Shown here piece by piece: positions 10,908 to 20,190 of a DNA stretch of 64,000 nt; the first letter of the stretch is position 1; each line of letters opens with the position of its first letter. Origin of the DNA: Taxillus chinensis (lineage: Eukaryota > Streptophyta > Magnoliopsida > Santalales > Loranthaceae); NCBI GenBank assembly GCA_023512835.1, contig CM042087.1:53732765-53796764 (forward strand), written 5' to 3'. Under the pieces are notes generated by a model, which was not told where the DNA came from, searched no databases, and worked only from the letters and a program-made list of their open reading frames with translations. The translations under genes and the position numbers were made by a program.

Positions 10908-11640
10908 GATGCCTCCTAGGAGGTTGAGACGTGCTATTATAGCTATGGAAGAAGAGTCTTCAGCATGCGCTGGACAGGAGGAAGGACAACAAGTAGGGGG
11001 TAATGATCCGATAGAATAAATAATGGCCCAAATTAGGGCTTTAAGTGAGAACGTGCAGGGGATGCGAGATGACATCAGGGGGAGATACAAGATGAGATAC
11101 GTCGGGAGATGATGGCACAGCAGATAGTGCTACCCCGTCTACCCCGTGAGACAGAACTCCCACATGAACAGGGAGTGCCGATGAGGCAAGAAGAGGAAGA
11201 TATGGTGACACGACTCCAAAAGCAACAACCAACAAGGTTTAGGGGAGGGGATGACGCTATAACAGCAGAGCATTGCCTGTGGCAGATTGAACATGTTTTC
11301 TCTTTTCTCCGGCCTCGAGAGGAAGACAAGGTGGGGTTAACGGTCTAACCTCAGTTTGGGGATAGGGAAACTTAGCCGAAGGTTCCCTAGCGGGTGTGCC
11401 TATTGTAGTCAGTCTGGGCACTTGAAACGGGAGTATCCCAAGCAATACTTGAAATGTCATAGCTGTGGGAAGATAGGGCATATTAGTACGATGTGTTTTA
11501 GTAGGGGAAACAATTGTGGAATTGGAGGTTTGACCCAAGGTATGAAGAATGAGGCCCAGTTTCGAGCCCCAACTTCGAGGCCAGCTCGCTCGTGGCAGGC
11601 AAGTCAGGCTAGCTCTAGTTATACCAGACCATAGAGGGAG
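10908..11640 (+). pseudogene. Gag remnant of element E
   Basis: It starts MPPRRLRRAI, the usual opening of Tekay-type gag (compare MPPRRVTRA of F at 13137). Frame changes and a stop follow. The segment from 11109 keeps QQPTRFRGGDD, after which the central capsid part is missing at about 11345. The C-terminus has two CCHC knuckles: the first, CAYCSQSGHLKREY, has lost its last Cys; the second, CHSCGKIGHISTMC (about 11458-11499), is intact. Confidence 0.75.
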
Positions 11641-11739
11641 AGGCATCCACAAGGGGGTTTAGAGAGCCGTCCAAGTGGACTCCATGCAGGAACTAAAGGG
11701 CAGGCAGGTGAGGCCAGTGGTGGGGTAAACCAAGGCAAG

Positions 11740-12135
11740 GTGTTTGTGTTTACCTTAACACCATTGGAAAGGGAAAAGTTACCATCGCCTTCCGAAGAAG
11801 GCGGAGTAGGCCCTTCAGTAGTTCGAGGTACTATTTTAATTTCTCGTACTGTTGTTGCTATTTTGTTTGATACTAGAGCTTCGTGCTCCCTGATTGCTGA
11901 GCCCTTAGTTGATAGCCTTGGGTTTGTTTGTGTGGGGACAGATAGACCCTTGAGAGTTGAGTCACTGGTGGGTGGTGTAGTGACGATAAATCGAATATGT
12001 CATGAATGCCTGTTAACTATAGGAGACGTTGAACTCCAGTTTGATTTGTATGTGATGCTAATGAGGACCTTTAATTTAATCTTGGGAATGGACTGGTTGA
12101 TGGCCTTTCAAGCTAAGATTGACTGTTATAGGTGA
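11740..12135 (+). pseudogene. Aspartic protease of element E
   Basis: A retropepsin-like stretch: the flap-side PSVVRGTILISRT block, then AILFDTRASCSLI, where the catalytic DTGAS has become DTRAS, and the C-terminal LILGMDWL motif. The Gly-to-Arg change in the active-site loop should inactivate it. It ends at a stop at 12135. Confidence 0.75.
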
Positions 12136-13064
12136 TGAGTATCGTTTACTTCACCAATGGGGTCTCCTTGTACCCTAGTGGGTGAATGGGATAAAAATGC
12201 AAGGCGAGCAGGGACGATGAAAAAACTATGGGGTGATATTACCCATAGACTTGCCATGTTAACCTTTGATGAAGAAGGTAACAAGGAGAAACAGGTGTGG
12301 CCAAATGTCGTTGAACATTTCTAGGATGTTTTTCTTAGGGAATTATTAGAATTACCTCCCAATAGAAACGTAGAGTTCACGATTGAGCTTTTTGCTTGGT
12401 GTGGGGCCTATCTCGCAAGTAGTGTACCGGATGGGACCTACTGAGTTGCAGGAGCTCCAAAAGTAAATACAAGAGCTGGGAGATAAAGGTTTTATTCGAC
12501 CTAGTACACTTGGGGTGCACCAGTTCTATTTGTTAAAAAGGATGACGGTTTGCTACGACTATGCATTGATTATAGAAAGCTAAATCAAGTAATAGTAAAG
12601 AACAAGTACCCTTTATCGCGGATTGATGATCTGTTTGACCAATTGAGTAGAGCATAGTGGTTCTCAAAGATTGATCTATGTTCAGGATATCACCGGTTGA
12701 GGATCAGAAGGGAGAATATCCCTAAGACTGCATTTAGATACAGATATGGATACTATGAGTGGTTAGTGATGCCTTTTGGACTCACGAATGCCCCGATGGT
12801 GTTCATGCATCTGATGAATCAGGTTTTTACCCCATACCTCGATTCCTTTGTAGTGGTGTTTATTGACGACATCCTTGTGTATTCCAGGACTCGGGTTAAG
12901 CATGAGGAGCACTTGGTATTGGTGTTATAGACATTACTAAACCACCAGTTGTATGCTAAATTTAGTAAGTGTGATTTTTGGATGCAATGGGTGCATTTTC
13001 TTGGCTACGTGGTGTATCCGCTGAAGGAGTCAGAGTGGATCCAACTAAGAATGAAGACGTATCT
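12136..13064 (+). pseudogene. Reverse transcriptase fragment of element E
   Basis: Several stops and frame changes interrupt a Ty3 RT. Recognisable blocks include [11 protein letters not shown], the open stretch 12697-12930 with MPFGLTNAP and the catalytic [10 protein letters not shown], then LYAKFSKCDFW and, in another frame, AEGVRVDPTK up to 13064. Thereafter the sequence no longer follows RT and F gag begins. About 20 residues of connection sequence before a YYRRF block are absent. Confidence 0.78.
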
Positions 13065-13136
13065 TTTTAGAAGAGGCCCCCTTGTTAGTAGTCAAACGCG
13101 TTCTGACGTTTGTGCATCTTACTTCATGTAGTAAGA

Positions 13137-14395
13137 ATGCCACCGAGGAGAGTGACACGTGCGTCCGGGGCAGTGGCTGATGAGTCATCTGCCCATGAGG
13201 GTCCGGGTGCGGGGCCATCCGTTGGGGGGCATGCGTTGTTACTGGCACAGCTACAAGAAGGCATCCGGCTGGAGGTACGAGAGCTACGGGAGGGACTCCG
13301 GCGGGACGTTCGGGAGGAGGTGCGCCGTGAGATGGCAGGCACGGCAAGGGTGCCACCACCACCACCACCAGGGAGAGGCTGCCTCGTGAGCGTGAGAGTT
13401 CGCTGGGTGGTGTACCGACCCGTGCAGAGGATGACGTGGTGACACGGTTCCGAAAGGAACAACCTCCGCGATTTAAGGGGGGAGAAGACCCTGTGGTAGG
13501 CGAGCGGTGGTTGAGGCGGATTGAGCATGTGTTCTCCTTTCTCCTGCCCAGGGAGGAGGATAAGGTGCGGCCGGCAATTCGGCACTGGAGGGGGATGCTT
13601 TGGAGTGGTGGACGAGTGTTGCGGGGAGCCGTGCGGTGCAACTCATGTTTTGGGAGGAATTCTTGCAACTCTTCCATGATGAGTTCTTCCCAGGAATCGG
13701 TGAGATGGCGAAGAGGGAGGAATTTGGCAGCCTGAAGCAAGGATCAAAGACGGTGCCCGAGTATGAGCGGGAGTTCCAGGAGCTCGAGTAGGTTTGCCCC
13801 CGAGACAGTGGCAAAGGAGGACCTAAAGGCCCACAAGTTCACTCTGGGTCTTAGGCTAGCCCTTAGGGAGAGGGTGGCGATTCTACGCTTGAGGACCTAT
13901 CCTGAGGCCGTGGAGACGGCCCGTATAGGCGAGAGAGAGCCGGATGGTGGGAGGCGGGCCCATCAGGGTCGCCCATTGCGAGTGGGCCTGATCGAGATGC
14001 AGGGTCCAAGAGGCTCAAGACGGAGGAGAGGGATAGCGGTTCCTTCCGCGGCAGGGGGACAGACATTGGTGAACCCAGGGAGGTCTAGTTTTGGCGGTGG
14101 CAGACAGGGCGGTCCAGGCCGGGGGTCTCCCCGGCGGTTGTTTCTTTGTGGGGAGCAAGGCCACTTGAGAAAGGAGTGTCCAAAGAGGGACCGGAAATGC
14201 CATAGATGTGGACGAGAGGGCCATCCGAGCCGAGTTTGCCGGAGTGGCAACAGGGGAGTTGGAGGCATGACATCCGGACAAGGAGTGATGCCAGTTTTCG
14301 TGCACCAGCAGAGAGACCAGCTCGTCAGTGGCCGGCTAGTCAGGCAGGATCGAATCAGACCCGACCTCAGGGGAGGCCGGAGCGGCAGCAGACTG
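13137..14395 (+). pseudogene. Gag of Tekay-like element F
   Basis: MPPRRVTRASGAVADES opens the gag. It is followed by a Leu/Arg-rich helix region, then RFKGGEDPVVGERWLRRIEH (13470-13530) and the capsid region with GSKTVPEYEREFQELE (13740-13790). The C-terminus holds two knuckles: the first, LFLCGEQGHLRKEC, has lost its leading Cys; the second, CHRCGREGHPSRVC, is intact (about 14195-14236). Frameshifts occur near 13390, 13590, 13780 and 14250. The end reads into RT/RNase H by an internal deletion. Confidence 0.78.
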
Positions 14396-14594
14396 AAGCT
14401 GGAGGCAGGGTACTATCGACGTTTCGTGGAAGGGTTTTCTCAGTTGGCGGTGCCGATGACAGCTCTGAAACAGAAGGGAGTCAAATTTGAGTGGACAGAC
14501 AAGTGTCAGCAAGCCTTTAAAGTATTGAAAACTCGTCTGACTACTGCACTAGTGTTGAGTCTACCACAGGAGAGAGTGTCATTTGAGGTGTATT
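14396..14594 (+). pseudogene. RT/RNase H junction fragment of element F, left part
   Basis: YYRRFVEGFSQLAVPMTAL starts abruptly after the gag C-terminus. It continues to LPQERVSFEVY, where the Ogre B LTR interrupts the RNase H domain at 14595. The domain resumes after 36267. Confidence 0.85.
14590..14594. repeat. Target site duplication GTATT, left copy
   Basis: GTATT precedes the LTR at 14595 and recurs at 36263-36267 directly after the other LTR of Ogre B. Confidence 0.9.
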
Positions 14595-15966
14595 TGTCAT
14601 CACTGGTTTTCGTCCGGGCTCTTTTGGGGTGAGCTCAAACTAAACCAATGGTGAGAAAATTTAGAGTCGCCACCAACTGTTTTTGGGGTACAGTTGGATA
14701 CCCTCTACTTTGAGTAGTTTTAAGTGTGTGGTCTGCGTTATCAGATATGGGTTCGGGAGTTGGTTACGTGTAGGGAAGGATTAGCACCCCTACAGCGCCC
14801 TTTTGGTATCTAATTTAGGAGGAGGAGGTTTTATTTTATTTATACTGCCATGACTGGGCTAAGTTAAAAAGTTTATTTGGCTAAGTTATTTATTAAAGTC
14901 ATGGTTAAAATGGATTTATCCTAAATTTCTAAAGGGAATCCTAAAGGTTTTGGATTTTTGAAGTGGATAATGAGATCCTAGGAATTGGTTTATTTTTTGG
15001 TTTTGCTCTTAGAAATTGAAATCCTAAAAAATATTTGTTTATTTTTCCTCCCTTTTTTTGGTTTGAGTTAGAACATGCATTTTGTGTTTGTCTTTCTATA
15101 TTTTTTTGTTTTTTTTTTTGTTTTTTTTGTTTTTTTTGTTGGAAGACATTTGGAAAACATTTTATGAAAACATTTTCAAAACATGTTGTTGAAGAGATTT
15201 AAAAAAAAAATTATTATTAAAAAAATGTTTTGTTTTTTTTTTTTTGTTTTTGTTTTTTTTTTTTGTTTTTCTTTTTTTTTTTTTTTGTTTGTTTTGTTTT
15301 GTTTTGTTTTGTTTTTGTTTTTTTGAAAACATTTTGAAAATTATTTATTGAAAACGTTTTGAAAAACATGTTTGTTTTTTTTGTGTCTTTTTTTTTTTTT
15401 TGAAATTGAAAATGCATATGTCAAAATAGATGTGGAGTGTGTGAGTGTGACATCCACAAAAATAAAATCACTCTTTTTTTTCTTTTCTTTTTGTTGCTTT
15501 TCATCTTCTACTTTTGCTCTCTCCTTTTTTCTTTTCTTTCTTTCTTCTCTTCTTTTTTTCTTTTCTTTTTACTATACTTTACATATTACAACATACACAT
15601 AGGAAGAAATACAGGAAAACATAATGAAAAAGGCTGAAAAGGGATTACACCAAATATAGATAAGCTCAAAACGAAAACTAGAAAATGCTAAAAAAACAAT
15701 TACATTAAATATAGATACAAATAAGCTGAAAAAGTAGTGAAAAGATAAGGGCAGAACCAACTTTGAAGCTTTGCAACGCCAATCTTCTGTTTGAGCTCTC
15801 GCCGGCGCTGATAATCACTTGCTTAGAACCAATCTGACAGCGAGGTTTGTGAGGGGGATTTCTTGGTATTTGAAGAGTGGAGTGGTGTATTTTCTGGGTT
15901 TGAGTTTTTTGATGACTGGAAATAAGGAGAGTAGGCGTGAGAAATAGGGGATTGGAAAGGGATTGG
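14595..15966 (-). repeat. 3' LTR of Ogre B, distal part
   Basis: Homologous to 33239-34601 of the 5' LTR. It is interrupted at 15966/15967. Confidence 0.93.
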
Positions 15967-17030
15967 TGTAACGCCCCCAAATTTGAACCTCCAAACCGGG
16001 TGCGTTAGCGGAAATTAAATATACAAATTTTATATCAATTTCAAACTATTACTTATTTAATCAAACAAACCATTCATTATTACAAATTTCAATCCAAGAT
16101 CTTTAAGGTTTAGGGGTTTAGAGACTAAGTATCCATAACCCATTATTACATAACAAAGCACACGAGCAAACAACTTAATAAATCTTTAAAATTTCACACA
16201 ACTTTATTCCCAAGCACTTCTCGACTCTTTATCCTAGTTTCTCCATCCCTTAATTACCTGGGGTTGGAAAAGAAATCATAAAAAAAAGGGTGAGCTCAAA
16301 TAGCCCAGTAAGGGTAAACATAAGTGGGTAAGGAAAATCATGAAGATATCGAACATAGGAAATACCATATAATATTTGCACATCATACATGATCAACATT
16401 TCACAAGGAAATCATAACATGGAAGATTATGTTTAGACATCGTATCATAACATCATGACCTAGGTTAACCACCCAGATACCGTATCATAACATAACATAT
16501 TATCAGCTGGATTGACACTCTCCAGTGATGTTCTTTACCCAATGCATTGGAGGTCTTTCCCAAAACCACCCATCATAAACTTACTTTGTCCAAACATAAG
16601 AGGTTATAACAACTTTAACATACATAACACGAGGCATCACATAGAATTTCAATAAAACATTCAAAGTTAACAAGGATAACCACGAATATCAAAATGGTTA
16701 TCTACCCCAATCAATAGCATAGATTACCAAGAGAGAGATTAAAAAGAAACTAATGTTTTCAACAATAAATTGAAAATAGAAAAACTCTTACAATAATAAT
16801 TCCAAATAAAACAAGTTAAAGAGGAAGAGAAAAGAGAGAAAAGGAAAAGAAAAACCCTTACAATCGCTTGTCGTTCTCCGCGTTCTAAACCTTAAAAATA
16901 TCAAAACACTAAATTAGCATTAATGCTTGAAAAATTCAATATCACACATATCTCCTTATATATATATATATATATATCATACTTTAACTTATATCTTTTA
17001 ATAGGCATTCCATGCTTGTGGGGTTGAATA

Positions 17031-17345
17031 TTAATTTGGGTTCCCACTTCTATTGCTGTTCCATATCCTATTTCGATCCCATGCATCATAAGCCTTGAGT
17101 TGTGCACTAACTAGGTTATATGCCTTGAGAGTTTTTGAATAAGATTTACTTCTTGTATTGGGTGAACGGAAAAGACGTTCGATAAGCTTATTTTTCGTAC
17201 GTGTCTTCCACCTTAACCATGAGGGGATATTAGACACGGGTCTAAAGGGACGATCAGGAGGAGATAAGGATGGGGATAGCTGTGAGGGTGAAGCATTAAC
17301 AATTGGGGTTGCAGAAGAAGAAGGGCGATTGTCGGGGGAATTCAT
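17031..17345 (-). CDS. Unrecognised 104-aa ORF in R-U5 of the nested LTR
   Basis: ATG at 17345 in a favourable AAAATG context. The product is Ser/Pro-rich at the N-terminus (SPSQLSPSLSPPDRPFRPV) and basic in the middle (WKTRTKNKLIERLF). A pyrimidine-rich run ending TTTTTTAAG just upstream (about 17375-17400) could be a splice acceptor. I do not recognise the family. It may be a leader ORF or a chance reading frame in a decayed LTR. Confidence 0.25.
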   Translation of the reverse strand: MNSPDNRPSSSATPIVNASPSQLSPSLSPPDRPFRPVSNIPSWLRWKTRTKNKLIERLFRSPNTRSKSYSKTLKAYNLVSAQLKAYDAWDRNRIWNSNRSGNPN

Positions 17346-17507
17346 TTTGGAAGTCGTTCCTTACGATCTTCCGCTATCTAGAACCTTAAAAAATAAAAAT
17401 AAAAAAACATAAGTTAATATTCTCATCTTTTCACTTGAATTATAGAATGACAATATATGCTATGATAAAATACTATAATTTAAAATCATTACACATGTAT
17501 ATATAAA

Positions 17508-17643
17508 TATATATGAGGTGGCAAGGCCAACCATGTATGTATATATACGAGGTGGTACAACCAATCATATAAATAACATATGTAAGGTGGTAAAACCAAG
17601 CATGAATATAGTATATATGAGGTGGTAAAACCAACCATATAGA
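17508..17643. repeat. Short tandem repeat in the nested LTR
   Basis: About four imperfect units of 30-45 bp containing GAGGTGGTAAAACCAACCAT. Confidence 0.7.
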
Positions 17644-18694
17644 TCTACATAATAAATAAGAAGTAACTTCAAAATTTCAAAATCTTAAGTATTACCTTTC
17701 GTAGAACTTCGACGCTTGGTAAGTACCAAAAGCAAAAGAGGATTTGAGTAGAGTATTTGGGGTGTTAAGAGGGCTTAAGGGAGTGTTTTGAGAGGGAATT
17801 TCGTGGTGTAGCTTGAGGGATTTGTGCATTAAGAGGAGAGGCAAGACACTCCTTATATAGGCAAGGATGGTAGGTGTAATAGCGTGAAAAATAGTGTACA
17901 AATTTGACTTTGGCATTAAATTAAATTATTTAAAATATATATAATACTTTATTTTCTTCATATTATCTCTTATTAAAAACATGGTTATCTCCTCCTACCA
18001 TTAAAAAAATGTTTTAAGACTTTTAAACCTAGAAGGTTCCTTTGGCATCAAAAGTCCACATTGGTGTACTCCCTACTAATTCAATTATAACGTTTTTTAT
18101 TTTGTAGTTTTTGACAAATGGCCAATTGTATTGCATTACTAACTCAAATATCTACAAATGGGTATCAATTTTATAATTTTTAAATATGTATAACAAAAGT
18201 TATTGAATTTTAAAGTCATACTAAAATGTTTACCCGTTCATACTGAACCTATGTGTAGTATTTTAAATTCTGGAATTGATTGGCTTCATATTAAATTTTG
18301 ACATTTCGACACGTTTTAGCTAAGTCATAAATGAACACATGGGATTTGGTTTCATGTCAATTGGATCTGTATAACTCAAGTTATGAATTTTTGAATGGGA
18401 CCTCCAGAATCTGCCTCATTCAAATTTTTGGGCCTTACCTATGTTTTATACTTTTGGTAAAGTTACGGCTTGTAATACTTACTTACCCATAGTAATTTGG
18501 TTTAAGAAACTAAATGACATAATATATAGCATCTAAACGTTTTATGACATATAAGAAATTATTTTATTTTTTTATAACGTATTTAATATTTACGCGGATA
18601 AAATAATATAATTGCATAATCAATAAACAATAAAGTAAGATAACATTATAGCATAAAATATTATAATCCTAAACATAAACATTAATATCATATT

Positions 18695-18979
18695 CTATGG
18701 CCTTCGTAAAATTTCTTGAATTATATTAGCGTATGTGCGTAGGATGTGTTGTGCTTCGGCAGTAGAGCTGCATAACCCTTCGGCTAACATTGTCATGGTT
18801 GTCGCACGAATAACCTCAAACTTCTCCTTATGTCTCGTCGCATTATATTGCAGCCATTGGACACGAGCATTTAGCTCATCTATAGCAAAACATAGCTTTG
18901 TAACTTCAAGTCGTATTACTCGCCGATCTTCATCGCGTACACTATTCTCGGATGGCAGTACTTGAGAACTTGATGCCAT
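18695..18979 (-). CDS. Small ORF in U3, paralog A (94 aa)
   Basis: ATG at 18979, stop at 18695. The product is predicted alpha-helical and soluble, starts MASSSQVLPSENSVRDEDRR and ends IIQEILRRP. It is about half identical to the ORF at 19712-19362 over its whole length; shared blocks are MASS, RDEDRR, IDEL/VDEL, MLAEG and IQEIL. The frame has no gaps apart from a 2-residue difference near the N-terminus. It lies in U3, about 290 bp from the LTR start and upstream of the TATA box. It would therefore be transcribed at the 3' end of element RNA. I do not recognise the family; no membrane segment or signal peptide is visible. Confidence 0.5.
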   Translation of the reverse strand: MASSSQVLPSENSVRDEDRRVIRLEVTKLCFAIDELNARVQWLQYNATRHKEKFEVIRATTMTMLAEGLCSSTAEAQHILRTYANIIQEILRRP

Positions 18980-19265
18980 AACTCTTATTATTATTCTTCT
19001 TACTTCTATACTCTCTTATAATTAAAATCACATGCTCATACCTATTTGTGGAAGTCCAAATGGATACTATTCATAACGGACGGATACTATTCATAACGGC
19101 TACTTATCACATGCTATTTGAATAACTATATTGGGTGCTTATTTTTATCGTGATAATATCTAAAATATCCTTTCTAACTATTGTTAACAATAACATTATT
19201 ATTATTTTATTATTATTACTCTTTAAGTAAGAACTTAAATAGCTAAAAATTTTGCGGGTCTTACA

Positions 19266-19303
19266 TCCTACCCTCCTTAAAGAAATTTCGTCCTCGAAAT
19301 TAT
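19266..19303 (-). other. PPT block with hairpin, nested element
   Basis: On the minus strand AATTTCGAGGACGAAATT forms a 6-bp stem. It is followed by the purine-rich TTAAGGAGGGTAGGA and the LTR start TGTAAGACCC. The same arrangement precedes the Tekay LTRs elsewhere in the window. Confidence 0.7.
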
Positions 19304-19361
19304 TTCGTACCTTCGTTATCACAAAAGCTCATGGTCCCAAGGAGAAAATTATAATTACTTT

Positions 19362-19712
19362 CTACGGCCTATTCAATATTTCTTGAATTGTATCTGCATA
19401 AACCCTGAGGGTTAAGCGAGCTTCAGTAGCAGAGCCACATTGTCCTTCTGCTAACATTACCGATGTGGCTGCATGGATGAGATTAGCCTTTTCCCTCATC
19501 CTTGTTTGCTCTAATAGTAGCCAATGATTACGAGCTGTCAGTTCATCTACGGTAAAGAGTAGTCTTGTAATCTCAGCCCGCACCCTTCGTCGATCTTCAT
19601 CTCGCATGGTGCTAGATTCAAGTATATACACATGAGAGTTGGATGATGCCATATCGTTGCACTGCTTCCTAAAGATTATCTTCTCCTTCTGTTTATATTT
19701 TATATATAGCAC
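19362..19712 (-). CDS. Small ORF before the PPT, paralog B (96-116 aa)
   Basis: An open frame runs from 19712. The start that aligns with paralog A is the internal ATG at 19652 (MASSNSHVYILESSTMRDED), and the stop is at 19362. It encodes a 96-residue Glu/Arg-rich helical protein ending TIQEILNRP and is paralogous to the U3 ORF at 18979-18695. It lies about 60 bp upstream of the PPT block, the position of accessory ORFs in some LTR elements. Family and function are unknown to me. The retained frame despite roughly half the residues differing argues for past coding constraint. Confidence 0.5.
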   Translation of the reverse strand: MLYIKYKQKEKIIFRKQCNDMASSNSHVYILESSTMRDEDRRRVRAEITRLLFTVDELTARNHWLLLEQTRMREKANLIHAATSVMLAEGQCGSATEARLTLRVYADTIQEILNRP

Positions 19713-20014
19713 TTGCTTAGAGTACGGCTAATGATAATGATATTATAATCGATATAGGTTCTCAAATGTCAAAATAGACTTGTTCTATCATCAATCAAAA
19801 TCATATCAATCACTTTCTATAGATATAAAATATTGACTAAGATTTGTGGTTTCACATTATAAAATGTGTCCTAGACATTATCACCAATATTATTACTTTC
19901 CATTTATTATGTTTATGATATCACTCTTAAAAATTCTAGGGTTATACGATGACATAGGGTTAAAGGCATCATTTATTTAAAACAAAATAAAATACGTGAA
20001 ATAAAATACACCAT

Positions 20015-20190
20015 ACGAGCATTTAGCTCATCTATAGCAAAACATAGCTTTGTAACTTCAAGTCGTATTGCTCGCCGATCTTCATCGCGTACACTATTCT
20101 CGGATGGCAGTACTTGAGAACTTGATGCCATAACTCTTATTATTATTCTTCTTACTTCTATACTCTCTTATAATTAAAATCTCATGCTCA
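20015..20190. repeat. Duplicate of 18863-19039 at the insertion edge
   Basis: 176 bp nearly identical to 18863-19039, in the same orientation and including the first half of paralog A. It ends flush against Ogre LTR sequence at 20191. It looks like filler copied during break repair. Confidence 0.7.

Larger units (their letters stand above)
4435..13064 (+). mobile_element. Ty3 Tekay-like element E, broken, with two nested insertions
   Basis: The LTR tail and PBS (4435-4500) and the leader after 9957 are continuous once the Copia (4526-9951) and its CCTAG duplication are removed, and the leader continues after removal of the 470-bp TRIM. Gag, protease and RT remnants follow in the order expected of a chromovirus. 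The RT stops at about 13064, where sequence of another element's gag begins. E's own RNase H, integrase and 3' LTR are not identifiable as distinct from F. Confidence 0.65.
15967..19265 (-). repeat. LTR of the nested Ty3 element
   Basis: TG...CA ends on the minus strand. CCTATATAAGGAG near 17850-17865 is a good TATA box, so U3 is about 17865-19265 and R-U5 about 15967-17830. U3 contains a 94-codon ORF (18979-18695). R-U5 contains a 104-codon ORF (17345-17031) and the conserved ACTGGGC...GCTCACCC...CAGG block (16314-16255). No second LTR is present. Confidence 0.65.
15967..20190 (-). mobile_element. 3' end of a Ty3 element nested in the Ogre B LTR
   Basis: On the minus strand, 20014-19266 is 3' internal sequence ending in a PPT-like block. 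19265-15967 is an LTR of 3.3 kb starting TGTAAGACCC and ending GGCGTTACA. No pol is present. The right-hand flank (20015-20190) is a second copy of 18863-19039, and about 98 bp of the Ogre LTR are missing at the insertion. The 5' part of the element was therefore lost and the gap filled. No TSD is visible. Confidence 0.7.
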
